Shown here: piece by piece, positions 16,593 through 26,238 of the stretch
Position numbering within the stretch: the first letter of the stretch is position 1
How the letters are laid out: each line of letters starts with the position of its first letter
Source: CAYSSJ01 sp964433675
GTDB taxonomy: Bacteria; Cloacimonadota; Cloacimonadia; Cloacimonadales; TCS61
Length of the DNA: 59,325 nt
Direction of reading: 5' to 3'
Assembly (NCBI GenBank): GCA_964433675.1
Contig: CAYSSJ010000017.1
Coordinates: 1 to 59,325, forward strand
The notes under the pieces: generated by a model
Database searches by the model: none
What the model was told of the DNA's origin: nothing
The model's input: only the letters and a program-made list of their open reading frames with translations
Translations under genes and position numbers: made by a program

Positions 16593-18488
16593 ATGAGATA
16601 TATAAAATATATTCTAATACTGATAGTTCTGATTAGTGGATGTGCATATTATAATACTTTTTTCAACGCAAAAAAGTATTTTACCCAAGCACAGGATAGA
16701 GATCTATTGGAAGGCAACAGACCTTCACCGCAAGCAGTTCAAGATTACAACAGAGTAATACAACGCTGTACTATTGTGATCAATGAGTATCCAAACAGTA
16801 AATATGTGGATGATGCACTATTGCTGATGGGTAGATCATTGTATTACAAACAAACTCATTATAAACAAGCTTTGGAAAGATTCAATGAATTGATCCAACA
16901 CTTTCCCGATAGTCCATTGGTGCCCGAAGCTCTTCTTTATATCAGTAAAACATATTATGCCATGAATCGAAGACCAGAAGCATTTAGTACGATAAGAGAG
17001 TTTTTGGTTAAGGATGAATATCGAAAGTTCCACCCCAAAGCACATTACATCATTGCTGAGTATTATATGGATGAAGAGAACTATATCCTCGCCGACGATC
17101 ATTTGGAAACTATCATCAATCGCTTTCCACGCTCGGAAGTCTATGAGGACGCTTTTATGACAAGAGGAGAGATGCTCCATGAACAGGAGAAGTATGAAGA
17201 GTCCAAACAAGTATTTACCTCATTGATAAAAGCGAGGATCCCCCGAGAAAGCAAACTCGATGCCCGCTATTATATCGCGTATAATGACTTTCTATTGGAG
17301 AATTATCAGCCAGCTCTTGAAGTAATCGAAGAACTGGAAAAAGATGAGAATCGTAATGCCAGAATTCCTCATGTACGCTTACTACAAGCAAGAATTCTAA
17401 GCGCACTCGGTAATTATCAGGAAGCAGAAGACCTCTTCAATTCGATCATCGTAGCTAACAGGAGAACACGGATCTCCGCTGAGGCATATTATCGCCTTGC
17501 TGAAATGTATTTTCTCGGAACGCATCAATATGATGAGGCGATCGAACATTATGGCAAAGTCAGTAGTGAATCCAGCCGTTCCGAATATGTAGAAAAAGCG
17601 GTTACCCGCAGCTCTATCGTTAGCCAGATCATTCAATACCACCAACCGGCAACCGATTTAGAACCCGAAGAACTGGTACAACAACATTTCAAACTGGCCG
17701 AATACTATATCGAAGCGCTCGCTATGCCAGACTCGGCTTTGGCAGTTTATGATAATATAATTGACCAAAAAGATAGATTCACTCAAATGTTGGATTCGAT
17801 GCAAGTGGAACTGGATATTCTGAACGCTTTGTCGGAACCCGACTCCACAGCTTTGGAAACTATCTCTTCATTGGAAAGTTCTATCTCAAATTTCCAAAAC
17901 TCTATCGAAAAATTCGAATCCTTTTTCATACCACAATCAATATTCTCAAAAATCTGGGTGTATTCCAAAATCTTGTCTCAATCCGAAACTGCCGATTCAC
18001 TCTATCAGGAGTTGAAATCACAATATCCGGATAACAAATTCACACATGCAGCTCATTCTTTGCTCAAAGGTGAGACGGTAGAATTTATTACAGAAAGCTA
18101 CAAAGCCGATCGAAAAGATTATGAACAGGCTATCGGCATGGTATCTGCAAACATCGATGAAGCTATTAATAAACTTGAGCAAATTGCTAACAACGAACAA
18201 CATCATTATCGTGAAAAAGCTATGTATAGCCTGGGATATTTATATCATTTTACCTTGTCCGATAGTGAGACTGCAAAAACTTATCTGGATAATTTGCTAA
18301 ACTTAGAAACCGGATACACCGAGTATATAAACAAGTTTTATGATGGCACTACTTTTTTGAGTATCGATACTCTCCCTTCTCTGATGAAACCTGATACTGA
18401 AGAAAAAGAGGTGGAAGGAAAAGAACTCATTGAGGACAAACAACTTGATGAGACCTTTGACGAAATAGACTTTGATGAAGAGTGGTAG
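16593..18488 (+). CDS. TPR-repeat lipoprotein
   Basis: This 631-residue protein has a lipoprotein signal (LISGC, lipid-attached Cys17). The mature start CAYYNTFFNAKKYF is followed by TPR-like helices in the first half, such as YVDDALLLMGRSLYYKQTHYKQALERF and QEAEDLFNSI, then a long helical middle and an acidic C terminus (ETFDEIDFDEEW). It resembles BamD/YfiO-type or gliding-associated TPR lipoproteins in design but is far longer, so I do not assign BamD. It probably sits on the periplasmic face of a membrane as an assembly scaffold. The stop overlaps the start of the EcfT-like gene, giving coupled translation. Confidence 0.8.
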   Translation: MRYIKYILILIVLISGCAYYNTFFNAKKYFTQAQDRDLLEGNRPSPQAVQDYNRVIQRCTIVINEYPNSKYVDDALLLMGRSLYYKQTHYKQALERFNELIQHFPDSPLVPEALLYISKTYYAMNRRPEAFSTIREFLVKDEYRKFHPKAHYIIAEYYMDEENYILADDHLETIINRFPRSEVYEDAFMTRGEMLHEQEKYEESKQVFTSLIKARIPRESKLDARYYIAYNDFLLENYQPALEVIEELEKDENRNARIPHVRLLQARILSALGNYQEAEDLFNSIIVANRRTRISAEAYYRLAEMYFLGTHQYDEAIEHYGKVSSESSRSEYVEKAVTRSSIVSQIIQYHQPATDLEPEELVQQHFKLAEYYIEALAMPDSALAVYDNIIDQKDRFTQMLDSMQVELDILNALSEPDSTALETISSLESSISNFQNSIEKFESFFIPQSIFSKIWVYSKILSQSETADSLYQELKSQYPDNKFTHAAHSLLKGETVEFITESYKADRKDYEQAIGMVSANIDEAINKLEQIANNEQHHYREKAMYSLGYLYHFTLSDSETAKTYLDNLLNLETGYTEYINKFYDGTTFLSIDTLPSLMKPDTEEKEVEGKELIEDKQLDETFDEIDFDEEW

Positions 18489-19143
18489 TCTTTTTTTCCG
18501 TACCCAAAATTTTATATTGAAATTAACCGTGGCTTTTTTGGTCATTTTAGTGGTATTATCAACTACTTCTACGCCAAATTTGCTTCTACTTTTCTTTATC
18601 ATGCTTATGTATTTACTTTTTGATCCTTCTATCTATCTACTTTGGCTAAAGACAATCCTCAAACTCATTCCCTTTTTCATAGCCTATTTTTTTATGGGAA
18701 TTTTATTCGGATTATCATTCACCCATCAGCTTATCGTTAGCACGAAGATAGTTATTCTATTACTTCTTTCAGTCTATTTAATCTGCACTACTCCAAAAGA
18801 GTTATTAGTTATCAGTTCAAAGTCCGATAATAAGCTATTGAGAGATATTCAATTCTATTTTATTGCTTTGCTGAGATTTATACCAATGCTAATAGAAAGA
18901 TTCAAAAATTTACGAGCAAATAATCATAATCACATTGCCAATCTAACAGAAGCAGTTAGTAAAACAGCTGAGGAGATCGAGAGTATAAAGATTTCAACTG
19001 ATTTGATATATAAAAATAATTACTCAACCAATAGAATTGCTATTTTATCAAATCTTTATCTTATCATTTTAGCAGCTTTCATTACTATTATTTTGATTTG
19101 GAGGGATATTGGCACAACGCTATTTCATGCAATTGGCTTATGA
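18475..19143 (+). CDS. EcfT/CbiQ-like multispanning membrane protein
   Basis: This 222-residue protein has four to five hydrophobic segments (around 12-32, 38-58, 62-80, 85-105 and 195-215) and a long cytoplasmic helix-rich loop (FYFIALLRFIPMLIERFKNLRANN). The order of segments and the phrase TKIVILLLLSVYLICTTPKELL recall the EcfT/CbiQ transmembrane subunit of energy-coupling-factor vitamin transporters. The Ala-Arg-Gly/Ser coupling motifs are not clearly present, and no ATPase (EcfA) or substrate-binding subunit is adjacent. Start ATG 18475 lies inside the TPR gene (14-base overlap); the end overlaps truA by 35 bases. The call is moderate. Confidence 0.5.
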   Translation: MKSGSLFFRTQNFILKLTVAFLVILVVLSTTSTPNLLLLFFIMLMYLLFDPSIYLLWLKTILKLIPFFIAYFFMGILFGLSFTHQLIVSTKIVILLLLSVYLICTTPKELLVISSKSDNKLLRDIQFYFIALLRFIPMLIERFKNLRANNHNHIANLTEAVSKTAEEIESIKISTDLIYKNNYSTNRIAILSNLYLIILAAFITIILIWRDIGTTLFHAIGL

Positions 19144-19861
19144 TGGCACACTATTTCATGGTTGGCAGAAGCAGAATGATCGTCGAACTATTCAACAGGA
19201 ACTTGAGGCTGCTTTAACAAAGATTTGCAAAGAACCTATAGCGTTAACTGCAGCCGGACGCACAGATGCCGGTGTCCATGCTTACTCACAATATGCTCAT
19301 TTCGATTTCCCTATCCAAATGAAGCCTGAGCAGATCCAAGCTGCAATCCAAAGTTCTATTACAAATGATATAAAAATTCTCAAGATCTTACCAGTCTTCG
19401 AAAATTCACATGCCCGTTATGACGCTATAAAAAGAACATATCTGTATAGACTTACTACCGATTTCTCTCCATTTAATCGAAACTATTGCTCATTTTGTCC
19501 CAATGTTCACCTTCGAAAAGATATCATTATGAGCTGTTTATCATACTTTGAAGGTAAACACGATTTTAGTGCATTTTCCAAACATAACCCAGATATTAAC
19601 AACAATGTCTGTGATGTTATTTTTTTTACTTGCAAAATCAAAGAAAATGAGTATGAGTTCACGATCTCAGCAAACCGCTTTTTACACAATATGGTTCGCA
19701 GAATTATAGGTACGATAATGATGATCTCTCATCATAAAGCCAATCCTGCCGTAGTCAAAGCTATATTTAAGCATAATTTGCAGCAAAACCTAATATTCAC
19801 AGCACCGCCAAATGGTTTGTATTTATCCGATATAAATTATAAAGACGGAACTTTTAGATAA
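19109..19861 (+). CDS. truA: tRNA pseudouridine(38-40) synthase TruA
   Basis: This 250-residue protein converts U38-U40 of the tRNA anticodon arm to pseudouridine. The catalytic Asp53 is in GRTDAGVHA. Other family motifs are YDGTLFHGWQ at the N terminus, YDAIKRTYLYRL and NRFLHNMVRRIIGT. Length is normal. The start is TTG at 19109, supported by GGAGGG five bases upstream and by alignment of the N-terminal strand; it lies inside the preceding gene. A bidirectional terminator follows. Confidence 0.97.
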   Translation: MAQRYFMQLAYDGTLFHGWQKQNDRRTIQQELEAALTKICKEPIALTAAGRTDAGVHAYSQYAHFDFPIQMKPEQIQAAIQSSITNDIKILKILPVFENSHARYDAIKRTYLYRLTTDFSPFNRNYCSFCPNVHLRKDIIMSCLSYFEGKHDFSAFSKHNPDINNNVCDVIFFTCKIKENEYEFTISANRFLHNMVRRIIGTIMMISHHKANPAVVKAIFKHNLQQNLIFTAPPNGLYLSDINYKDGTFR

Positions 19862-19893
19862 AAAAAAGCGACCGGATAATCCAGTCGCTTTTT
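19861..19893. terminator. Bidirectional terminator between truA and PorV gene
   Basis: A-run, stem GCGACCGG / CCAGTCGC with loop ATAAT, then T-run. One position is C-A on the plus strand but a G-U wobble on the minus strand, so the hairpin is slightly better for the minus-strand operon. It separates convergent transcription units. Confidence 0.85.
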
Positions 19894-19912
19894 CATATAT
19901 TGTTCTATTCTA

Positions 19913-20893
19913 TTAATAGAACATTTTGATCGAGAAACGGTGTGGAGTTCTTAGGAAGCTTTCGGTCAGATAACCGAAATCAGTATAAGAATAATCCAGA
20001 TCGATTATTGCTGTCCTAGTCGGTATAGTCCATCCGAACCCGGCTGAATAACTAGCTTCATCCAGATTGAATTGATAACCGGATCTGATCTTAAATTGCC
20101 CTAAAGCATATTCAAAACCGAGATTGTAAGTTTCCATTCTATCTACACAATTATCCAACTGTGCCGATACAATCAGCTTTTCTTTTTCCCGATTGATCAC
20201 ATCCATCGCCACACCGAGGGAGAAATTCATTGGTAACTGAAACTGCATCTCTTCAACTGTGAGTCCTAATGGATCATATTCAGGTTCTTGGTCACTTAGA
20301 TCGTATTCTAGATCAGGTCCGAAGTTCCTGAGCGACATACCGATCGTCAAATTACGCCATCCCGTGTTATAACGCGAGCCCAGATCTACCGACATACCAT
20401 GTACATTATAGGTATCGAGATTTTGTCTTAGATATTTCGCTGTCATACCAAATGCAAATCTATCGGTAAACTCGCTTGCATAAGTGAGTCCGGCAGAGAA
20501 GTCGCTAGCGGTAAATTCTTCACCGGTAGGTCCAAACGCCTCTTCGGTTGTCACTTCCATAGGTGGCATCCACAATAGAGCTGCTGTGAACGCAAAAGTA
20601 CCGATATCTGTCACACGAGAAGCTGAGACAAATTCATATCGGATATCAGCTACCCACTCAGTATGATTGAAGAATATCTGATTTTCCGGTCTCATCGCTA
20701 ATCCGGCGGGATTCCAATACACTGAAGAGATATCGTCGGATACAGCAGTGTAAGCTTCGCCCATTCCGGTTGCTCTCGCATCTACACCTATTTTCAAGAA
20801 TTGAAGACCGGCTGTTCCAGTTTTGGCAAACTGGGCATTTAACAACACGGGGAATATCATGGCTATGAGTATAATTGGAATATATCTTTTCAT
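19913..20893 (-). CDS. PorV family outer-membrane protein (type IX partner)
   Basis: This 326-residue protein has a signal peptide (residues 1-20), then the classic PorV/UPF0164 start LQFLKIGVDARATGMG with AYTAVSDDISSVYWNPAGLA, and a Gly/aromatic-rich barrel ending FSIKMFY. In the type IX system PorV (LptO) binds the sorting tail of cargo after translocation and delivers it to the attachment complex. It is the last gene of the TonB receptor/ExbBD/TonB operon, 11 bases after the 1002-residue tail-bearing protein. That arrangement argues for a dedicated PorV-cargo pair. This is the best PorV match in the window. Confidence 0.92.
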   Translation of the reverse strand: MKRYIPIILIAMIFPVLLNAQFAKTGTAGLQFLKIGVDARATGMGEAYTAVSDDISSVYWNPAGLAMRPENQIFFNHTEWVADIRYEFVSASRVTDIGTFAFTAALLWMPPMEVTTEEAFGPTGEEFTASDFSAGLTYASEFTDRFAFGMTAKYLRQNLDTYNVHGMSVDLGSRYNTGWRNLTIGMSLRNFGPDLEYDLSDQEPEYDPLGLTVEEMQFQLPMNFSLGVAMDVINREKEKLIVSAQLDNCVDRMETYNLGFEYALGQFKIRSGYQFNLDEASYSAGFGWTIPTRTAIIDLDYSYTDFGYLTESFLRTPHRFSIKMFY

Positions 20894-20904
20894 AATGCAC
20901 CCCT

Positions 20905-23900
20905 TTATTTAATTATCACGAATTTTCCGACTTTTAAGTCGCCGGTCGCTTTATCTTCAACGGAGAACAAATACACACCGGGAGCTATAATCTGATTGTT
21001 CATCGAGATTAGATCCCATGATGCTATACCGCTAGCCGTCAAGCCTTCATAAGCTGCTTTACTGATATTAATAATATCTTCTTGGTAAGCACCGTCATGA
21101 TTTATCACATCTACCAGATCGCCTGCTAAGGTGTATATCCTGATATCTGATCTTTCCGGTACATTTACGAACCAGATTCGCCGACTCTTATCTCCGGTAT
21201 CATCTCGTTCTCTCTTACCATCGAAAGTACTTCTTCTAATATATGGATTTGGAACCACATAGATATTGTCCATTTCGGATTTTGCTGAAGGTCCTGGGAA
21301 AAAGACCTGCATATTGCCATCTCGACCTGATTCAAGTGATCGTAAGTCCCTATCCGGGATACCACGATTCCATGCAGAAATGGATACATAATATTCGATT
21401 CCTTTGGGTGGGTTCGGGATACTGGCATAATAGTATCTTCTGGTTAATCTATCTTTTCGCTGATGCTCTAGTGCTTCACCGGTTGGATCCCATATTGCAG
21501 TCTGACCCAAGAAACCTTCCAATGGTATCACTCTCTCATCATAAAGATCCAAATAAACATCTTCACGCATATTCGGATGCTTGAATAGTAATGCTTGATC
21601 ATCATGCGATAATGAGTGAGCATATTGCTGAAGAGAATCACTATAAACCACAATATGATCATAGATCGGATTGCCGTAGATATCATCTCCCAGCTCATAG
21701 TTCACCATGATGTATCCTTCATCGTAACGATAGTATTTACTATCCTCTTCATAAGTGTCCTCAGTTACTACACGTGGTTGTGGGAATCCTTTGTCAATCC
21801 CTAGTTCACCACCAAAATCTATGAATTCAGTATGTCCGGCATTGACCACATAATCTTCCAGATCCTGTTCGGTTTCCTTTTTATCCCAACGGTCGAATAG
21901 CATCCAATGTTCATCTATTCCACTACCGGATCTGCCCCATAGAGAATAACCTTGGAAGTCATGTTGCAACCTATATGCTGTCCAAGGATTGACTACCGCA
22001 TTTTCGTTTTCTATAAGCACTCCATTATCATACTCCGGTGCAAAAGTCCAACCAGGTACATCATCTGGGAAGATATTCTCATCATAGTTGCTAATATGAC
22101 TATCAAGTTTTGGATCATCGCTCTGCCAGCCATAATCTCTGATTATATATGGATTGGTATGAGCTTTTTGAGATCTGTTATCCCAATACACATCTATAGC
22201 ATTACCATCATCGACTAATTCTGCGTGCATACTTGGTATCGGAGGTGGACCTGGAGCTTCATAATGTGGAAATGTGTCAGGAAGTATAACTGTGGTCAAA
22301 GTTTGAGATTCTCCATAGATATCTTTAGCCCATCGTGAGGTTCTTCTGAGCTCTTCTAGGGTTTCGCCCGGGAATACTGCCACCACAATCTTCATTGTAC
22401 GCCCCGGTGCGAGATTCCACGATGCCTCGGTTGGTTCAGTCATACCCTGTTGATCACCAAAGAAAGCAAAAAGGAATCGGGTGTCTGTTCCTGTTGGATG
22501 CTCGAGCATTTGTGCATCTGGCTCTTCTCTTAAGTTCATATAATCAGATGGATTCCTGCCTGTCAGTAGCCAATACTTTTCATTTGCTGTAGCACCACTT
22601 GGGTCTGGTTCTCTTGGATTAAAATCATCAGGACCCTCTCCTACACTCCATGTCCAGCAAGCATAATCCAATTGTTCCGGGTCTGGTGTACAGACACGAG
22701 CTCCTATATAACCGGCTAATCCGGTCTGAAGGTAATTGACATCCCATGAATAGGCGAACTCATATCCTTCGCCAAGTACATAGCTACTCAGATCATTCTG
22801 AGACATCTCCTGCCAACCAAGTGCTTGCGGACCGATATCACAGTCCATGTAGATACCCATAGCACAGTCGAACAATGTGTCTTGAGGATTCAGATTAGTA
22901 ATATTGAACTCTACATAAACCAGATTTTTAATATACTCATAGCTCCATTGGTAACTCATCTGCCTGACTTTTATATTAAGAGGATAATGTTTATTACTGC
23001 CAGTAGACTGACCCCAATGTCTCATTCCAGGAGTACTGAACGGGCTGTAATCATAGTAGTAGGAGATATAATCCTGTTCCGACACAGGAGCTCCATCTTC
23101 ATCTACTAAACCATCACCATCATCATCGTGAGGCATAGAGAAAGCATAGTGATCTGCCGGAACAGCACTAAGATCCATAAAACCGAGTGGGAACCAGATA
23201 TGACTGTATTCTTCGATCAGAGGTATTTCCGCATGAACATCTAATTCATGTAGATACTTGCCCCCAAAGGAGGAAAATACATCCGGTAACTCATCAGATG
23301 ATCTCATCGGAAATGCATATCCAACCGGGTCTTCATCTATCAGACCATCTCCATCATTATCTACACCTGCTTGCTGAGTACGAATAGATTGTGTAACGAT
23401 TTTATCATGAAGATTATACTCTTCATAAGGTACACCTGCTGCCCCTGCTTCCAAGGGATTGTAGGCAGGTAGAAGTTCATAGAGAGATTTATCTCCGTCG
23501 AATCCGACAGAGGTTAAAGTATCTATTGCCGGTTTAAGACTGGGATCCCAGTCGGGATGCCCAGCATGTACCACATCACCTGGCTCTGAAGCATTTTCTA
23601 ACCAATAGAGTAGTCTGCCTTGCTCATCTCTTCTTCTTCTTTTAGCGCCAAACCACAATGCACCTTGATATAGATAATCTATACCACTGCCACCGGGATA
23701 TTCCAAAGAAGGGAATTGGGGGTTGTTATTTCCAGAGCCAAAAAATCCAAAGTTACTCACACGTAACCATATATTCCCCGCATTGTGGACTTTTAGCCAA
23801 TCCAGCATCTTGGGTGATGGTGTGTCCTCGCTCACCATCCGAGCATATGCTACGCCTGCAAATACAAAAAGTATAAGCATACATAACAATGCTCTCATTT

Positions 23901-23913
23901 TACTATTTACCAT
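20905..23913 (-). CDS. Large secreted protein with type IX-like sorting tail, unknown function
   Basis: This 1002-residue protein has a signal peptide (residues 1-24) and a GGAGG ribosome site six bases before the ATG. The first third contains DNDGDGLIDEDPVGYAF and DDDGDGLVDEDGAP, two calcium-binding EF/dockerin-like Asp loops about 75 residues apart. The middle (around 330-620) is beta-rich and recalls large surface proteins of Ignavibacteria/Cloacimonadota. The tail (VVPNPYIRRSTF ... GVYLFSVEDKATGDLKVGKFVIIK) is a FlgD-like sorting domain. It sits between tonB and porV in one operon. The function is unknown; surface exposure and calcium binding are inferred from motifs. Confidence 0.8.
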   Translation of the reverse strand: MVNSKMRALLCMLILFVFAGVAYARMVSEDTPSPKMLDWLKVHNAGNIWLRVSNFGFFGSGNNNPQFPSLEYPGGSGIDYLYQGALWFGAKRRRRDEQGRLLYWLENASEPGDVVHAGHPDWDPSLKPAIDTLTSVGFDGDKSLYELLPAYNPLEAGAAGVPYEEYNLHDKIVTQSIRTQQAGVDNDGDGLIDEDPVGYAFPMRSSDELPDVFSSFGGKYLHELDVHAEIPLIEEYSHIWFPLGFMDLSAVPADHYAFSMPHDDDGDGLVDEDGAPVSEQDYISYYYDYSPFSTPGMRHWGQSTGSNKHYPLNIKVRQMSYQWSYEYIKNLVYVEFNITNLNPQDTLFDCAMGIYMDCDIGPQALGWQEMSQNDLSSYVLGEGYEFAYSWDVNYLQTGLAGYIGARVCTPDPEQLDYACWTWSVGEGPDDFNPREPDPSGATANEKYWLLTGRNPSDYMNLREEPDAQMLEHPTGTDTRFLFAFFGDQQGMTEPTEASWNLAPGRTMKIVVAVFPGETLEELRRTSRWAKDIYGESQTLTTVILPDTFPHYEAPGPPPIPSMHAELVDDGNAIDVYWDNRSQKAHTNPYIIRDYGWQSDDPKLDSHISNYDENIFPDDVPGWTFAPEYDNGVLIENENAVVNPWTAYRLQHDFQGYSLWGRSGSGIDEHWMLFDRWDKKETEQDLEDYVVNAGHTEFIDFGGELGIDKGFPQPRVVTEDTYEEDSKYYRYDEGYIMVNYELGDDIYGNPIYDHIVVYSDSLQQYAHSLSHDDQALLFKHPNMREDVYLDLYDERVIPLEGFLGQTAIWDPTGEALEHQRKDRLTRRYYYASIPNPPKGIEYYVSISAWNRGIPDRDLRSLESGRDGNMQVFFPGPSAKSEMDNIYVVPNPYIRRSTFDGKRERDDTGDKSRRIWFVNVPERSDIRIYTLAGDLVDVINHDGAYQEDIINISKAAYEGLTASGIASWDLISMNNQIIAPGVYLFSVEDKATGDLKVGKFVIIK

Positions 23914-23931
23914 ATCAATTCCTCCATATAA

Positions 23932-24567
23932 TTAATTTAATCTAAACTCTACCGGGAAAGTAACCCAGACACTAACTGGCTTCCCACCACTTTTTGCTGG
24001 TTCAAATTCCCATTGCCTGACTGCTCTTACTGCTGCTTCGTCTAATCCACCGGGACCGGGCATCAAAGATTGAACCACCTCTACAGCTCCTACAGTCCCA
24101 TCTGCAAAAACTTCGACATTAAGAACAACTCTTCCTTCTATGCCACTTCGTCTGGCAAAATCCGTATATCTTGGTCTCGGATTATAAATAGGTTGCGGGG
24201 GATCCTCGTAGGGAACAAATCTAGGTGTCGTACCTTCTTGAAAATCCGGTGGTTGCTCATAGGGATCGAGGGTGGTAACATCGATTGTTTCGACGAATTC
24301 CAGATCTTCATCTGCATCTGCTTCCAGATCATCTTCGATCACAATTTCCACAACCGGTCGAACCGTTTCTTCCGGTGGTTCTATTCTTTCCCTTACCTCC
24401 GGTGGTATATCAATAGCTTCAGTCACAGTTACGGTAGCCTCATACGTTTTCACTTCGATTTCCGGAGAGACCAGAAATGCGAAGAGTACTAGCAGTATAG
24501 CCAAACTAAAGGCTTTTTCGGAATAGCTGCTAGCCACATCTTTCCAGTCATGTATTTTATTATGCAT
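23932..24567 (-). CDS. tonB: TonB family energy transducer
   Basis: This 211-residue protein has one membrane helix near residues 20-36, a long Pro/acidic periplasmic linker (residues 45-115) and a TonB C-terminal domain (residues 120-211) with RYTDFARRSGIEGRVVLNV and AVRQWEFEPAKSGGKPVSVWV. TonB transmits ExbBD-derived force to outer-membrane receptors. The linker is rich in Glu/Asp rather than the Pro-Lys repeats of enterobacterial TonB. It follows exbD by two bases and precedes the 1002-residue cargo gene. Confidence 0.95.
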   Translation of the reverse strand: MHNKIHDWKDVASSYSEKAFSLAILLVLFAFLVSPEIEVKTYEATVTVTEAIDIPPEVRERIEPPEETVRPVVEIVIEDDLEADADEDLEFVETIDVTTLDPYEQPPDFQEGTTPRFVPYEDPPQPIYNPRPRYTDFARRSGIEGRVVLNVEVFADGTVGAVEVVQSLMPGPGGLDEAAVRAVRQWEFEPAKSGGKPVSVWVTFPVEFRLN

Positions 24568-24569
24568 GA

Positions 24570-24980
24570 TTACCTACCTCTTTGCCTTGCTTCGAAGGAA
24601 ACTCGTAATACATCAGCTTGTCTGAGCTGGTTCATAATATCGGACATAATGCCATAGCTTGCATCTGCATCTGTACGAAAGGCAGCTATAACGTTAAAGT
24701 TCTCCATCTTCTTTCTTGCCATAATATTTTGAACCATTGGTATCTCAACCAAGTAGTCATCAATAGATATCGTTCCATTTCTATCAACATAGATCGTAGC
24801 CGCATTCTGACGTGGTATTTTTTCGATCTCTGCTGCTCTTGGTAACGCAACATTCAAACCCCGCTCTTTTACAAAAACGGTAGAGACCATAAAGAATACG
24901 AGCAAAAGGAACGCTATGTCCGACATACCAGCTGTAGGTATTATTATTTCCGGTTTAGTCTTTTTCTTTATTTTTGCCAT
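24570..24980 (-). CDS. exbD: ExbD/TolR biopolymer transport protein (second copy)
   Basis: This 136-residue protein has one membrane helix with the functional Asp (GMSDIAFLLLVFFMVST) near residues 18-36, then a periplasmic domain (YVDRNGTISIDDYLVEI). With ExbB it forms the proton channel that energises TonB. It starts nine bases after the first exbD and ends two bases before tonB. Two unequal ExbD proteins in tandem are common in FCB bacteria, where they may form a heterodimer. Confidence 0.95.
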   Translation of the reverse strand: MAKIKKKTKPEIIIPTAGMSDIAFLLLVFFMVSTVFVKERGLNVALPRAAEIEKIPRQNAATIYVDRNGTISIDDYLVEIPMVQNIMARKKMENFNVIAAFRTDADASYGIMSDIMNQLRQADVLRVSFEARQRGR

Positions 24981-24989
24981 AATTCGCTC

Positions 24990-25394
24990 CTAATTTGTTG
25001 ATAAAGATATCCTTTCTGCTCCGGCGGCTCTCAATCGATCTAATGCTGTGATCATATTGTCATATCTGCTTTGTCTATGTGTCCTCAATGAGAAGACCAT
25101 TTCCGGGTTCTGAGCCATGATACGTCTCACTTGACTTTCGAGCTCTTCGGGGGAAACTGGTTCCTCATCTAAAGAGATAATCCCTTGTTGATTAATCCAT
25201 ATCCGGGTAATATTCTCATCTCTCAACCTAACTCTCTCTTCGGCATGTTCGGATGCAGGAGGTAAAACCAGACCTAATCCGGTTTTAATATCGAACGTAG
25301 TAGTAGTCAGGAAAAATATGAGTAGCAAGAATGCCACATCAGGCAAGGATATCAGTGGGATACCGCCAAGATTTTTTCTTTTCCGGCGTTGCAT
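24990..25394 (-). CDS. exbD: ExbD/TolR biopolymer transport protein (first copy)
   Basis: This 134-residue protein has the N-terminal membrane helix with the conserved Asp (ISLPDVAFLLLIFFLTTT) near residues 16-33 and a periplasmic domain containing ENITRIWINQQGIISLDEEPV. It differs clearly from its neighbour, so the pair are old paralogues rather than a recent duplication. It is preceded by exbB with a nine-base gap. Confidence 0.95.
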   Translation of the reverse strand: MQRRKRKNLGGIPLISLPDVAFLLLIFFLTTTTFDIKTGLGLVLPPASEHAEERVRLRDENITRIWINQQGIISLDEEPVSPEELESQVRRIMAQNPEMVFSLRTHRQSRYDNMITALDRLRAAGAERISLSTN

Positions 25395-25403
25395 CCATCC
25401 TCC

Positions 25404-26204
25404 TTACTTATTGTTTTCCATCAATACTTCTATCAATCTTTCAGATCCTTTTTGCATATCCATAACAAGGCTATCAACCATGCCTAGGAAAATATTATTG
25501 AAGAATTGGACTGGTATAGCGACTGCCAAACCTGCTGCTGTAGTTACCAAAGCTATTTTAATACCAGATGCCACGATAGTGGGATCAACCTCACCTGCAC
25601 GAGCAATAGCATCAAATGCAGCAATCATACCAACGATTGTTCCGAAGAAACCAAACATCGGTGCCAAATTGATCGTAGTAGAAAGAGGTATAAAACCTTT
25701 TTCCAAAAACGCCATTTCCATCGTACCGGCATTTTCGATTTCTTTCTCTACTGCTTCCACACCTTGATCGGCTTTCAAAAGCCCTCTATGCAGAATGGTT
25801 GCTACAGGTCCTCTGGTGTTTTCACATAGCTTCACAGCTTCATCTATCTTGTTCTGTTTCAATAGATCAGTAAGTTTCTCCATGAAATCATTCACATTGA
25901 TACGAGCATAACTAAGTGAAATTATCTTCCAAATGATCGTCGCCAATCCCCAGATCACCAATAGCAGTATAGGCCACATTACAAATCCGCCTTGAACGAA
26001 CAGATCTACGAGTCCGCTTCCAACTATCCGGCGAGCGAACATTTCTAATCCACCCATTTCCTCAGTCTCGACAAACTCGACCCCTTCTTCTTGAGCTGCT
26101 GCCATCTCTTCAGCTTGCTCAGGCATCTCCTGTGCAGACAATGCCGCGATAAATGTAATGCTAAGCATTGCTATCAGTAGTATTCTCATAAATCCTTTAC
26201 TCAT
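25404..26204 (-). CDS. exbB: ExbB/MotA/TolQ proton channel
   Basis: This 266-residue protein has a signal peptide (residues 1-24), an acidic periplasmic extension (residues 25-65) and the MotA/TolQ/ExbB domain with three membrane helices (about 75-95, 165-190, 210-230). The conserved core reads ISTTINLAPMFGFFGTIVGMIAAF and GIKIALVTTAAGLAVAIPVQFFNNIF. The extension with signal peptide is typical of FCB-group ExbB, unlike E. coli. It forms the inner-membrane channel with the two ExbD proteins. It lies 34 bases after the receptor gene. Confidence 0.95.
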   Translation of the reverse strand: MSKGFMRILLIAMLSITFIAALSAQEMPEQAEEMAAAQEEGVEFVETEEMGGLEMFARRIVGSGLVDLFVQGGFVMWPILLLVIWGLATIIWKIISLSYARINVNDFMEKLTDLLKQNKIDEAVKLCENTRGPVATILHRGLLKADQGVEAVEKEIENAGTMEMAFLEKGFIPLSTTINLAPMFGFFGTIVGMIAAFDAIARAGEVDPTIVASGIKIALVTTAAGLAVAIPVQFFNNIFLGMVDSLVMDMQKGSERLIEVLMENNK

Positions 26205-26238
26205 CTTTTATCCTCCTAGTATTACTATTTATTTTTTA

